From Parelaphostrongylus tenuis (taxonomy: Eukaryota > Nematoda > Chromadorea > Rhabditida > Metastrongylidae), in NCBI GenBank assembly GCA_019055375.1, contig JAHQIW010007073.1, positions 62,001 to 126,000 on the forward strand: a stretch of 64,000 bases of DNA. The letters run 5' to 3'. A program made the position numbers and the translations under genes. Below, in pieces: positions 38,956-50,085 of the stretch. Every line of letters starts with the position of its first letter. The stretch's first letter is position 1. Under the pieces are notes generated by a model that was not told the origin of the DNA, did no database searches, and worked only from the letters and a program-made list of their open reading frames with translations.

Positions 38956-40009
38956 ATATAGCAATATTTGATAAGTATCACGAATCAATAACATGCAAAC
39001 TTTTAGCCGAAGATGCGATAGTCGTCATCGAAAGTGCAGGATGTTGGTCACATGTCGGAAGAATTGGAGGAAAGCAGCTCCTTTCTCTCGGAGCCGGATG
39101 CGAGTCGGTATGATGCACGAATTGTTTCTCGACATTTTCAGAAGAATTCTCTTCCAAAATCCTTGTAATTGTCTTCGAACACAACAAATTCCTATCGGCG
39201 CATTACGAAGCAAGACCCTAACTCTATGTAGGTGGCAGTAAGCAGCGCACGAGTTAGCTCATGCGCTGGGCTTCTACCACACGCAGAGCAGACACGATCG
39301 CGACAGCTTTATCACACTCGATGTGTACAATATCCAAGTGAGTTCCTCCTAAACCAGCGCTAGAAATTTTCATTGGAAGAATTGACTTTAGCAAGGCTGG
39401 AAAACACAATTCACAAAGCAAACTCCGGAAACCAACTACAATTACAACATTACGTATGATTACGGAACTATTATGCATTATGGAGCCACAAGGTTTGTCA
39501 AAATCCATTATATTTCAGTTTCTTTCTTGGTTTTGTGGTAATAATAAGACTGCAAAATTAAATTTCAGTGCCTCAGCCAACGGACAAATCTTTATGAGAA
39601 CACATGATCCTCTATTTTTGCAAACCATTGGCTCACCTTTCATTTCGTTCTACGAGAAACTCATGATGAACTTGCACTACAAATGCCTCGGTAAGCAGGA
39701 TGCTACACAGACTTTTGATTACCAGTCATCGCTCTCCTGATCAGTATGGCAGTATTCTAGATAACTGCAAACAAGAGCATTGGAACAAATGTAAAAATGG
39801 CGGATTTCCTCACCCCAGAAACGGCAACAAATGCATTTGTCCTAGTGGATATGGCGGCGACTTTTGCGATCAAAAAGTAAAAATTTTGAAAACTTAGTTT
39901 CTTTTGCTTATAATTCAAAAAATGTGGTGTTCCCTTCTAGCCGGCGGGTTGCGGTAAGATACTGACTGCAACGGAGTCATATCAGACGCTCAACGACTCC
40001 GTCGGTCGA

Positions 40010-40012
40010 TAG
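40010..40012 (+). other. In-frame stop in the astacin CUB domain
   Basis: TAG is the 24th codon of exon 11 (exon starts at 39941). The frame continues unchanged afterwards with CUB-like sequence and a good donor at 40070. Confidence 0.8.
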
Positions 40013-40910
40013 AATTACGACCCCAGTATGAACACCGATGAATTTTACATGTGCTATTATTGGATTCAGGTTTGAAACATTACACATAACCTAATGTTTT
40101 CATGATGTTCCCACAGTTCATTCTTTAAGGGACCGCCTGGCTCGAAGATTGAAGTGGTGTTTGTAAATTATACTGAAAATCTCTCTCTTGATGGATGTGC
40201 TTATGCGGGTGTTGAGATAAAAACATTAGCAGATAAACGTCATACTGGTTACAGGCAAGCGCGCACTGTCAGAATACAAATTCCCTAGAAGCTCATCCTT
40301 TGAACTTGTTCAGATTCTGTTCCTCGGATTATTTTGGAGCAACTCTAATTTCAACGCACAACATCGTTTCTGTAATTACTTACAGCAGAGTCTACGTGGC
40401 AAACACCATTTTGGAGTATCGAATCGGTGATGTTAAAACCTAGATTTTTTAAAGTGTCTTATAAGCACTTGATGCTAATTGAGATAATTCAGCACCTGGT
40501 TCGCAGACCGAAGAAGAGACTACGGTTCGGCCCGGTACGCGAACTAGAAAACCAAAGACAACTGCCACGAGAACTAGAAAAACAACGACTACTATATCGA
40601 TTCCTACTACCGAATGCGAGGATCATGATGGGTATGTGCCCGTATTAATTTTGGTCTGCGCTCATGAAATACTTCAATCAGCTGTTCAGGTGCAAACATC
40701 TGCATGCCACCTTCTGTGAAGATTATGTCGATCACGACGACATTAGATCTTTGTGCCCCGCTAAGTGCCAACTCTGCTAACTTCTTCATAAAGAAAAGTA
40801 TTCACATAAGTCTTTAAGCACACATATAGACTGAATATGAGCAAAAATTATCCACTCCAATAAAAACGACTTACCAAGTCATTCTTTCTGGGTCGATACA
40901 ATGATGCCGG

Positions 40911-41085
40911 GTTAGTCGCAGACTTGTCTGGGAAGATAAGAAGCACTGATTCGATAAAGCGGGAGGCCACGGCGAGTGATTGTGAAGGTCAGATGTGCAT
41001 TCAACCACTTTAGGGAAGTTCAAAAAGTTGGGGATGAATGCATGGTGCATTCCTTAGGGATTGATCAACGCTGAAAGCTTTATCA
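40911..41085 (+). mobile_element. SINE family B, truncated
   Basis: cgcagacttgtctgggaaga to ggattgatcaacgctgaaag matches the second half of 34829-35122. Confidence 0.65.
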
Positions 41086-41189
41086 TTTATTCTTCCATTA
41101 TGACCGGCTATGGATGCGATGCAAGATCTGTACACAGCACATACAAAAAAACAGTACTCATATGTTAGACAGCGACAATTCCTTAAGAC

Positions 41190-41960
41190 GACCTCATTCG
41201 CTGGGCAAGATTTTTTCAACGGGTTGTTAGTAATCATTCGAAAGCCTGAATTTCTGGACAACTCTACGTCGTAAGTTTTTCAGTACATCCTTTCATAATG
41301 CTGTAGCATCCAAATAATATCCTCATTCTCACTCTCCTTTCAGTTTTATTTTTACCATCTGTAGATTTGTTGGAAGCATGAAAAGCATATCAGCGTGTAA
41401 AGAATTTTCCGCAGTATGAGAATCATGCGCTTATATTTGAAGCTTCTGTTGATTCGTTGAGAAAATCTGCAATAAAATAGGACTAATCGCCGCGGTTTTA
41501 CGCACAGTGCGGTAGAACGTTATCGAGTTACACGGTGGATTAGGCGATTACCTTACTAACATGTCGTCGCTGTGGCTTCCCCTAACGTTTTGCGCAGCTA
41601 TGAACGTTTTCGGCAGCCTTATTTACTGGCCAACTCACGGTACCGCGCGATCGATCGCGTCTGGGATATTGTTATTCAACTGGGGATTTTTTCACAACAT
41701 CAGCAGAATCATTAAATGAAAACGAAGATTCTGGTACTATCAAAAATTCTCTGAAAGCTGAAATGCTTTTCATGCTTCGAGCGATTTATACGCCTGATAT
41801 CAATGAAGGCGAAAGACGAGTGAAAAATAAAATTTTATTACGGATGCTACAGCATTATAAAAGAGTGTTTCGGAAAGACCGACAACGGGTTACTGTAGCC
41901 AGAGATCAACCTTTCGAAGAATTACTGCCGAAATGAAATCGGCTTAAAAATTTGTCTACG
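41190..41960. repeat. Family I repeats in both orientations
   Basis: The left piece (41190-41440) has ctcattcgctgggcaag, aatcattcgaaagcctgaa and ctgtagcatccaaat. The right piece (41760-41960) has gctacagcattataaaagag and gtgtttcggaaagaccg, the opposite orientation. Confidence 0.45.
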
Positions 41961-44600
41961 TCTAACATGTAAGTACCAAAATTACTTTCGTCTTTCGACA
42001 ATTACTCATAGGTTACGTTCATTCTTGATGTAGTGAATTCCTAAACTAACAATTACGACAGCTTTAGTAGGTGACGTCTTTGTCATAGCAATTTGCTAAA
42101 ACTTATGTAAATTCTTGATGGTCCGATTTCCCGTCCGTTCAAAGACTTTTGATCATGGGTTAAGCCTATGTCAAAAAAAAAACCGTGGATTTCAAAATAC
42201 CTCGATGACTCGGTGAACTATTTATAGTGAAGCATATTGATCATTAAGTATGTCACACTGGGATGCGAAGTAACGCAGGTAATAGTAATGTGATGTGCCA
42301 AAAAACAAGGTAATAACCTAAGGAGTCGTTCCATTTCCTCCTCCAGCACTCTTTTGGCATTAAGCGACGAACGCTTTAAGGAGTACCTCAGCTATACTAT
42401 TCAAGATTGTAAAAAAAATCATCAAAAATTAGTGTTCCACGACCTTCATGAAGAATGATGAAATTTTTTGAGCAGCAGAGTGAGTATCTTTTACTAGAGA
42501 ATTCACCTTTAGATGAAACTTTTTCTTTTTCAAGTAGATTTAACACGGCTGCTAGTGCGATGAATAGAAGCGTTTTACTACAAGCCAATAACTTTCGAAT
42601 TTAGTCACCCATGCCGCTCAGCTCAAAATCGGCCAGTTCTGAGAATTTTTTTCAAACACATCGAAGTCTTTGTATCTGACAGCGCTTGTTTATGCTCTGA
42701 ATCTAAGTCGAGTCGAGATGTTTATGTGGTGACACATTTCTGCAACTTGATTGTGATGCTCAACTTCACTTGGAATAATGTGGACATAATCTTTAAGGCT
42801 AGCACGGGTTCGAATTCAAGAAGGAATAACTTTCTGTGAAAATTTTCCAACTAGGGGCACATAGGTATTGAATGCTCACAATCGTCACAATGTTGCACGA
42901 ATAGTCTCTTGTTCGTGGAAATCAATTGTATCATTTGTGCTCTCAGTAAACGTTTAGTGGGTTGAGCAAACGCCTATGGAGTGCTCATTTGTCCTAGTCG
43001 TGTGCGACAGTATTCCTGTGGTTCCAGTGGCTCCAGGATTTCATTGAACTTGGATTTCTCACCCGGATTTCCCTTAAAGTTCTAACCTTTGGTCCGATGC
43101 TTCGATATCTAAAGGACTTGTTTTATTGAGTACTCGGTCATTTAGCAGATGGTCACTGATGTCTTTTTCACACAGCCGCCGTTCCAATGTAGTGATCTGT
43201 TTTGAACATCGTTACCTCCGTGCGGTATTCGTTCATTTACGAATTGCTACGATTTCGAGAGTCAGCGTCAGGACGGATAACGTGAGTCATAGGCATCTAG
43301 ATCCATCTGCAGGTAGATGAAGCATAACATTTACACATTCGTTTAATGTCTACTCTCTAGTTCTTTTCATCTATCTGACTGTGGTTCTTACTGCAGAATA
43401 AGCTCATCTAGTTTTGCCATGCACGTGTCATCTCGCGAATCTCAAAAATAGGTGCTTTTGAGGATAACAGCTGTCCATTTTGGAAGACATCGTTCTAAAG
43501 CCTGGTGTGTGGTGTGTAGTTTGTGGAGTATCAGCTCACGTCTTTGCTGCATAACAGAGCGCTGCGAGCGCTGTCAAAATGAAGAGGTGAGCGCAAAGTT
43601 CCAGACCAGCCAATTAGTCAGTGGCCCCCCCCCCCTGATATATCAGAATTATCGGAGTGCGCTCCAAGCCGTTCTACTATATCAGCGCAATCTGTGCTTT
43701 AAAGTGCTTTTCAATCTGAATAAAAGACTGAGATGCTATACGAGGTGACTTTTGTTATGAGAGGTAATCATTTCGCTTGATTCATTTCTACATTATGGTT
43801 TTTCATTAACCATACATAGTATTCTCTCAATCTATGTGTAGTGTTGCTTTTTTTCTGCTTCCTGGGATCTTTAGGCATCAGTTAACCTCCACTGATTCTC
43901 TCGGACACCTGACAATTCCGTCAGAAAGACGACCATTGATAGGCTTCTTTGATTAAAGCGATTAACCATTTGGTAACAGCACAACGCCTTTTATACTCAC
44001 TGCATGCAGCCTGTAAACTCGTTTGGAAATCGTGTTGCCCTCTCCGAACTTTTCTCTATTGGTATGCTGAGGTTTGATAAGAAAGCTGTATTTTTACAGT
44101 TATGTGACAGAAAGCTTAGAGATTTCAAAGAGGATGACTCAACATTTGATACACAGATGGATTTGCACAACTCTGAACGTCAACGAGCGCGTCTCAATTG
44201 TCGACATATATTAGAATAGGATCCTAGCGTTTTTTCAGACATTTCTATAGCCGATTTCTTTTCATGTTAGGATGTACAGTACACCTCCCAAGGGAGTTTT
44301 GCTATCTTTTCGGGAATTATATGATAATTTGCAACGCAGATGGCCCATGACCTTACAAAGCAAGTGGTATCGCAGAGGTTCGAGGACTTACAGAAAATGA
44401 TCCAAGTGGCGGGGGCGGCACCCAGCTGCAAGAGGCAGTTCAATCGCCGGGCATCATCCGAGAGGTCGGCTAGCATCACCCGGACCACCTCACCTAAGTT
44501 CATTATCGATCCCTTGTTGCTCTCTTCACACAGTATCATTATCGTCTGACTAATTGCTATCATAGGGCTGCGTTCATACAACTGTCAGATGAACTCAATA
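41961..44600. other. Unassigned spacer before the Penelope-like element
   Basis: No exon with a recognisable product. Open frames at 43126-43320, 43452-43748 and 44004-44219 (plus) show no domain. An 11-base C run sits at 43625-43635. Confidence 0.35.
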
Positions 44601-44627
44601 GAATTGTGAGCGGAACATACCACTTAC

Positions 44628-45059
44628 GTGGCGGAGCAAACTCACTTAGGCTATACTCGGCCCACGGGATTCTGCCCATATATAATCGGTAGTGACCCCA
44701 CTGCTAACAGTATATATTCGCCCACTGGATCCCGCCGACAGTGCTTCTACTTCGGGGCGAACATAGCAACCCCCAAATGGGCTCTGCCGCCTAGTCATGT
44801 TCCGTTAATAACAATATCCATGGTATCGTCACAAGACGATACATCTCATCAATTACGATCACTTGTTCATATTATCGTCACAGGACGATACATCACATTC
44901 ACAGAAATATGTTCACATAACGATATGTCGCAATCGTACATATATTGTTCTTATGTTCAGACGAACTTTTCCCACGTACTTAATCGCTACCGACAAAGCA
45001 AATTCAACCCCAACTTAACCAAAAAACAAAAACGTGGCATAAAGAAGTCCGAGAGGTGA
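44628..45059 (+). pseudogene. PLE polyprotein, N-terminal part
   Basis: The last 25 residues (FNPNLTKKQKRGIKK) match the basic stretch typical just before the RT domain of PLEs. The first hundred residues are not recognised. The frame shifts by one at 45056-45059, where the next part begins. Confidence 0.6.
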
Positions 45060-46426
45060 TAAACTCAAAAAGCATCCGGATATCTATTAGCGATAAGAGA
45101 GGGGAATTTGTAGTTATTCCTTGTCAATTGGATGTTGGTACAACGGAGAAACATCTCCAAGATGCTTCTCTCTATCGACCTCCCTCTGAAAAGGAATATA
45201 AATCACAATGCCGAAAATTTTATGAAGAATGGGTCCAAACGGCAAAAGCTACCGGTTTACAACATTCTCTTATCCGTCAATTAAAAATTGAATCACCAAG
45301 TTGCCCCGTCCTATACACACTCATTAAAACAAATAAAATTTCTGCTAATGATTTCGGGACTACCGATCTATCGACGTTCAAAATTAGACCAATCATTAGC
45401 TGTGTAGGTGGGCCGACGGATAGGATAACATGGTTTCTTGGCCTCATTTTGTCGCAGTTACTAAAATTCATACACTCATCTCCCCTACACCAATATATTA
45501 CTAGAGCACCTTAAAAAAAAGCGCGTCCAAATCATACGTATGTAATGGAGTCATTTGATGTTACAGCGCTCTATAGAAACGTATCAAATGATGTCGCAAT
45601 ACAAGCCATTCATGACTTACTGATAGAAAACATAGAAAGCGTAGATGTGTTTAGCTTGTCGGTCCAACAGCTTATCACACTTCTTAAGTCATGCCTAAGC
45701 TGTTCGATATTTAGGTGGTCTGGAAAATATTTTGCACAAATTAGAGGGTTGGCAATGGGGCAAAGACTAGCACCCAGCTTAGCCATTGCTTTCACGTCAA
45801 AAGTGGAAGCTCCAGTTTCCCATCGGCGTCCAATACTCTACTGTCGATATATAGACGATTGCTTTATCATCTGCTCTACACAAGAAGAGATGGATAAATG
45901 CTTCGAAATTCTGAACGGACGGTCAGAGTTTATTAAGTTGACGCGAGAACAACAAAATTCAGAGAGCTGGCTTCCCTTTTTGAACGTTCAAGTTCAACTT
46001 ATTGAAAGTGGCTACAACACAGAATGGTATCGCAAGCCTAGTAACAAAAACATTTTAGTAAATTACCTTTCTTCTCATCTCTCCTTTACTAAAAGAGCAC
46101 TTATCCAAAATATGTATCGAACAGCTGTTAGTGTTTGTACGGTAGACGATGAAAGAAGGGAATCACCAGACTTAGCTCGAAAATTAGCCATTTCTAATGG
46201 GTACAAAGAAAGAACAGCAGCTAACGTTATGCCCAAAAGGAGCGAAAAGCTCCGCAATGGGAACAACAGGACGCCACACCTAAACAATAAGGTACCTCCT
46301 ATACTACCTTTTATAACAGACAAAGTCAGTACCGCTATTAGAAGGTGTCTAAAAAACAGTGGTCTAGAAGATTCTGTAGGAATTGTAGAAATTCCTCCTA
46401 AAACACTGCGTCGTCAATTAGTTTGA
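45056..46426 (+). pseudogene. PLE reverse transcriptase
   Basis: RT of the PLE clade. Visible landmarks: TFKIRPIISCVGGPTDRI (RT motif region near residue 110), FDVTALYRNV (first catalytic Asp, from 45551), GLAMGQRLAPSLA, and the YIDD active site (YCRYIDDCFII, about 45840). TAA at 45512-45514 and the eight-A run beside it mark a local frame disturbance; the frame before and after is the same. TGA at 46424-46426 separates RT from the endonuclease, again without a frame change, consistent with a simple CGA to TGA change. Confidence 0.85.
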
Positions 46427-46779
46427 AACCGCTTGTGTGACTGGCTATGTAATACAAAGGATTGCGTTATTTGTCCCAACGGTAGAGACGGTGATTGCAT
46501 GAGCGTAGGTACACTATACCTTATCTCTTGTAAAATATGTGGTGGTGAATATATTGGCGAAACAGGCAGACCACTGCACATCCGCATTAAAGAGCACCTA
46601 GATGGAAAAGAAATAAAGACCCAGGTAAACCTCTAGGTACACACAGGATTTAAAGACACAACGATGACGACTTTGAGGTAGTAGTCAAAATCCTAGGGCA
46701 CGAACCAAAAACATCGGCGCGAAAGACCCTTGAAGCTTTTTGGATAAATTCCAAAAACCCGCAAATGAACAAAAAGTGA
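46427..46779 (+). pseudogene. PLE GIY-YIG endonuclease
   Basis: A Cys-rich linker (CNTKDCVICPNGRDGDC) is followed by the GIY-YIG core: LYLISCKICGG, then EYIGETGRPLHIRIKEHL with the expected Arg and His. A stop at 46634-46636 and a shift break it. The C-terminal part with EPKTSARKTLEAFWI continues in another frame to about 46779. Nicks target DNA for priming in intact elements. Confidence 0.85.
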
Positions 46780-47057
46780 GAGTGCCTTAACCTAACCAAC
46801 CACATGGCACCTTGTCTCAGACTAATTTTCTAGCATGGGTCTCAGCTGACACCTATACATAATTTGACCTAGTGACATGGGGGCGGGTTCATACGTCACT
46901 CTGGCGCTAACAACATAGGTAGTCCCTGGATTAGATGGTAAGGTGAGTGGTTTTCCCTGAAACAATTATCGCTTACAATACCTAAGATTTTCAAAATATT
47001 TTTTTTTCTTCCCTTAGTATATAGTCATCTAAATAAAGCTACAATGAATAATACGTT

Positions 47058-47096
47058 CAGACTCTGAAGAAGGCGTATATGCCGGAACGTCAGCCA
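47058..47096 (+). ncRNA. Penelope-type minimal hammerhead motif, copy 3
   Basis: CUGAAGA at 47064-47070, stem II GGC with GCC (loop GUAUAU), then GGAAC instead of GAAAC, then GUC and AGCC. It lies 280 bases after the PLE coding region, linking this motif class to the element. The G for A change in GAAA should impair activity. Confidence 0.6.
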
Positions 47097-47399
47097 CAAG
47101 CAAGCGCTAAAACCCATCGACAGAAAAGAAGAACAATTGATTGGGAAAAAATACCAACCTCGTGAAACTTTTGATAAAGATTAGTTTTCTAAGCTTTTCT
47201 TTTCATTTTCGAGGTTTTATATTATTAACATGCCGAGGTTTCAAGAAAGTCGGTCTTTCAAGATATTGTATGCTTTTGGAGCATATATTTCCGGATGTGG
47301 AACATAGTGATATTTCCGTTCTAAGAGAACCTCTCTAGAAAGCAAACAGAATTTCGGAATCACTGTTTCTTAAGCTATTGAACAAGTGTTGAGACATTG

Positions 47400-47770
47400 T
47401 TGAAGGCTATCGACAAATCCAAGAGGAGCAAAAAAATGTGCGGCAAAGTGAAACGTAATCTTATCTTCGTTGCTACAGCGCGCTAACAAGGCTCATATAG
47501 AAACGATTAAGGGTATGGAAATTGCAGAGATTTACGTTGAACGACTGCTGAAAGTATAATGGGAAAGCGAAAAGTGTTTGAAGGTTCGTCCGGTCCACAG
47601 AAGCCGAAAGTAGTTTTCGCTCTTACGAAGCTTATTTGTGTGGTGATCATAGCGTCATAAAAGGTTGTTTCGGAAGACTAGCAACGTGGGACTGTAGTCC
47701 GAATTCTCAGCTTTTGAATGGTTGCCAACACTCATATGAAAGAAGAAATCCTTTTCAGTGGATAAGATCA
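47400..47770. repeat. Family I repeats
   Basis: gctacagcgcgctaacaagg and ggttgtttcggaagactagc correspond to blocks at 30510 and 41850. Confidence 0.4.
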
Positions 47771-48690
47771 GTTCTTTGTTTGTTCCCTTCTAGTCAAAAA
47801 TAACCGTTTCACATATCCTTTCCTGCAAACTATTCCATTGCTTTCCCATAACATTTTCCTTGATCGAATAGCATCGCTAACACATGAACTTCAACTTCAA
47901 ACTATTTTCATGACATTCTCCTTGGTGCGATAGCATCGCTTACACATGCAAGACATTTTGTTCCTTTCGCATTGATGTGCGCACATGTTGCTTTTTATGC
48001 TCTCAAGATTCGTTCATCGGTTGTACGCCTGTAACTGTTTGTGTTCCCTTTAGTATTGCGTGTTTTGAGATGGAGCCTTTGTCGTCATTCCGTACATAAG
48101 CCTGATACCACTAAGCATTCCAGTGTTCTAGTATTCACCCAGTTTCGTTCGTGCGTATTCCCTCAACTACATATCTCCGCTTTGCCTGTACTGTATTGTT
48201 ATTATTTCTATAAGCAGTTATAACCTGAACGTGTATTGTTTTACATACTTATGTGGAAACACCCTCGTGGCAAACTAGTACAAAGTCGAGCACTCTACTT
48301 GGAATAATTACTGTGTGCAAAAGACTAATCCGAAGCTCAACACTGTGCTGCAACACCAGCACACTTCTGCACACCGACGCTGACAAATTGAAAGTAGAAA
48401 GTGCTTTCAATCGTTGTCTTATCGCTTGTTTACTTACTTACATAAATATTTATTCATTTACATATACACTTACCTAAATCAGCACAACTAAAGTTCTCGC
48501 AAAGGCGGTCACTAGCGCTGAAACGACATTTCCCGAATGATGTGCTACCACTTTACTAATCTAGGGAAGTAAGAAGCTTCGTCCGTCTGAATTGAGCAGA
48601 AAACAACTGTCATTATACGACGTCACTGACCACTAAGATTAAAGTTGTCACTCTCACTTGCGGTGCTGCTAGGTTGAGCAAGAAATCCGT
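47771..48690. other. Unassigned spacer
   Basis: Contains a short local duplication: cattttccttgatcgaatagcatcgctaacacatg (47848) is similar to 47912-47947. No gene supported. Confidence 0.35.
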
Positions 48691-48728
48691 AAATTTTGGA
48701 AGCCTCATTTTTTGGAATTTTTTATGTC

Positions 48729-48741
48729 GTTTTACTGATAG
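48729..48741 (+). repeat. Target-site duplication, left copy (13 bp)
   Basis: gttttactgatag, repeated exactly at 49133-49145. Confidence 0.8.
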
Positions 48742-49132
48742 ATCCTTCATTATTATTTGAGCCAACATTTCATGTGGTCTGGGAGCTGAAGGAAAGCTCT
48801 TACCAGACCGAAAGAAAGGTATAATGATAAAATATCAGCCAAAGAGCAATCGAGTGTACACACTCCGTGTTAGGTAAAAATCTCGCTTGACATAGAGTGT
48901 AAAACGTTCGTCTTCGATAACTCTCTGTAAGGGAGCAGAACTCCTGAGAAAATTGACTATAAAAATATCGAAAGACGACGGATTCCGCCCGACTGACGAG
49001 TCTGTAAGGACGAAACACGCGTATCGGGCTGTAGAAGAGCCCTTACCAGACCGCATGACATGTTGGCTCAAATATCAGTGGAAGGATTTATTGAAATTTG
49101 AGCGTGGTTTTAACAAAACACTCGAAAGAAAG
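48742..49132 (+). mobile_element. Retrozyme-like element, family D copy 2
   Basis: A 391-bp insertion between 13-bp direct repeats. A short inverted segment at the left (atccttcattattatttgag) is the complement of the unit's aataataatgaaggat. The rest is one full unit of about 314 bp: gaaagaaag occurs at its start (48810) and at its end (49124). Its right end is thus at a different point of the circular map than in copy 1, which ends ...gaaaggatc. Confidence 0.8.
48987..49029 (+). ncRNA. Hammerhead ribozyme, family D copy 2
   Basis: Stem I GCCCGA (48987-48992) pairs fully with UCGGGC (49024-49029). Core CUGACGA is 48993-48999. Stem II GUCU (49000-49003) with GGAC (49008-49011) is closed by a GUAA tetraloop. 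GAAA is 49012-49015. Stem III is A49015-U49022 and C49016-G49021 around ACGC. The cleavage triplet GUA ends at 49023. Complete; predicted active. Compared with copy 1, the third pair of stem I is C-G instead of U-G. Confidence 0.9.
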
Positions 49133-49145
49133 GTTTTACTGATAG
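49133..49145 (+). repeat. Target-site duplication, right copy (13 bp)
   Basis: Exact repeat of gttttactgatag at 48729-48741. Confidence 0.8.
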
Positions 49146-49384
49146 TTTTGTATATTTTTTGTTCATTGATTTCATCACCAGATGCCTATAAAATAATGTG
49201 CTTTGCGTGTGTTGATCCGCCATTGTGGAAAAAAAGGTCCAACGATAAGCCACCGATGAGATCAATGAGGGTGAAGTGCGGGTACGGTGACAAAGTCGAC
49301 TGTGGGCAGATGGTATACGTGTCTAAGGAAGACAGTTTTAACCTCGAAAACATGATTCGTTCTAGGCAGTCATCTTTTGGATGA

Positions 49385-49615
49385 AGATAACTTGCAACCT
49401 GCTTTAGATGACGAGTCGTCGCACCCCGTGTACACCTGCTTCATCCGAGGATGGCCTCTTTCGATCAGTGCAAACATTTTTTGAAATGGCCGTCGATTTG
49501 AATCACTTATTGAACTTAAAAAAACATTTCAAGAGTTTTTCGATTCAATAAAGCAGCAATGGTGCTTTGAGCACATCCGAACACTTGCAGAACGATGGCA
49601 GATAGTCGTGGATTA
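49385..49615 (+). pseudogene. Mariner transposase, C-terminal fragment
   Basis: Ends with a mariner-like tail: FFDSIKQQWCFEHIRTLAERW, then QIVVD and stop near 49610. This matches the usual C-terminus FFDS..WY..GI..LP.RW..VVD in order and spacing. The rest of the protein is absent or unreadable. Confidence 0.6.
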
Positions 49616-49945
49616 ATGGTGGCCTATAGTTTGCGGGATAGTTTTATAGTTTTTTTGTTAGTTTGCACTGTGGGCCGCTTTTCACGTCACTTCTAACCTT
49701 ATGGCCCCAATATTCGAGAACAGAACTAGAGCCGTTTCTGATGAGATCCTTACCGTTTGCCTATTTTCTTAGATACTGAGGAGGAAGCCCTCAAGGGACG
49801 AAAGTCAAAGCCATTGCACGCAGTGCAATCGCACAGCCCGCGATCTCGTAACCCTGAAATATGTTTTTTGTTTTCGCTTATTACTTTGACGCTACTCTTT
49901 CCCCTATACAATCTCCCGTGTTTTTTGGTGCTTCAAAGCTCTAGA

Positions 49946-50085
49946 AGAAAGACGTTGATGCTCAGCGAATCCCTAAAGCGAGGAGGACCCAGTGGACTCC
50001 TCTTGCATGCGATAGGAAAATATGGAAGTGTTATGGTACCCGCTTGAGTCACTCAACGATCAATGGGACGACAGATGATACATGG
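49946..50085 (+). mobile_element. RTE LINE, 3' truncated stub
   Basis: cgaatccctaaagcgaggag, gcttgagtcactcaacgat and gacgacagatgatac align with the 3' end of the long RTE copy at 55988-56135. Confidence 0.65.

Larger units (their letters stand above)
37863..40780 (+). pseudogene. Astacin-family zinc metalloprotease, probably a decayed copy
   Basis: A secreted, zinc-dependent endopeptidase of the nematode NAS type. Fifteen exons: 37863-38007, 38081-38203, 38267-38382, 38448-38584, 38651-38735, 39007-39107, 39232-39337, 39391-39492, 39569-39690, 39761-39876, 39941-40069, 40117-40254, 40314-40426, 40493-40631, 40690-40780. Order seen: signal peptide (MRIILFAFLTTLASA), prodomain with the YQGDMILT motif, RRKRQ maturation site, NYPNTTWPTG mature start, catalytic HELAHALGFYH, Met-turn IMHY, EGF, CUB, Thr/Arg linker, and a six-Cys ShKT domain ending CPAKCQLC. 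Breaks: five exons are each one base too long (near 37938, 39007, 39240, 39480, 40117), and TAG at 40010-40012 interrupts the CUB domain. The exon 12 donor is GC. Either a recent pseudogene or a locally poor sequence; the three genes at 11-30 kb show no such errors. AATAAA at 40859 would be the poly(A) signal. Confidence 0.88.
44628..47100 (+). mobile_element. Penelope-like element (PLE), degraded
   Basis: Retroelement with a telomerase-related reverse transcriptase and a GIY-YIG endonuclease. Coding remains run from 44628 to 46779. A 280-base 3' region follows, ending in the PLE-type hammerhead motif at 47058. Three frame changes and two stops break the ORF. No 5' partner of the hammerhead and no target-site duplication was found, so the left border is a minimum estimate. 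Confidence 0.85.
48691..49384 (+). pseudogene. Possible small secreted Cys-rich protein exon, split by a family D element
   Basis: After removal of the family D insertion and one target duplication, the frame before 48741 joins the frame after 49133. It then encodes a strongly hydrophobic leader followed by MCFACV, basic residues and VKCGYGDKVDC. This resembles the start of a secreted two-Cys-pair domain such as Ly6/uPAR. No ATG lies in the leader part of this frame, so an upstream exon would be needed. Frame continuity across the insertion is seen; the gene itself is inferred and uncertain. Confidence 0.3.
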
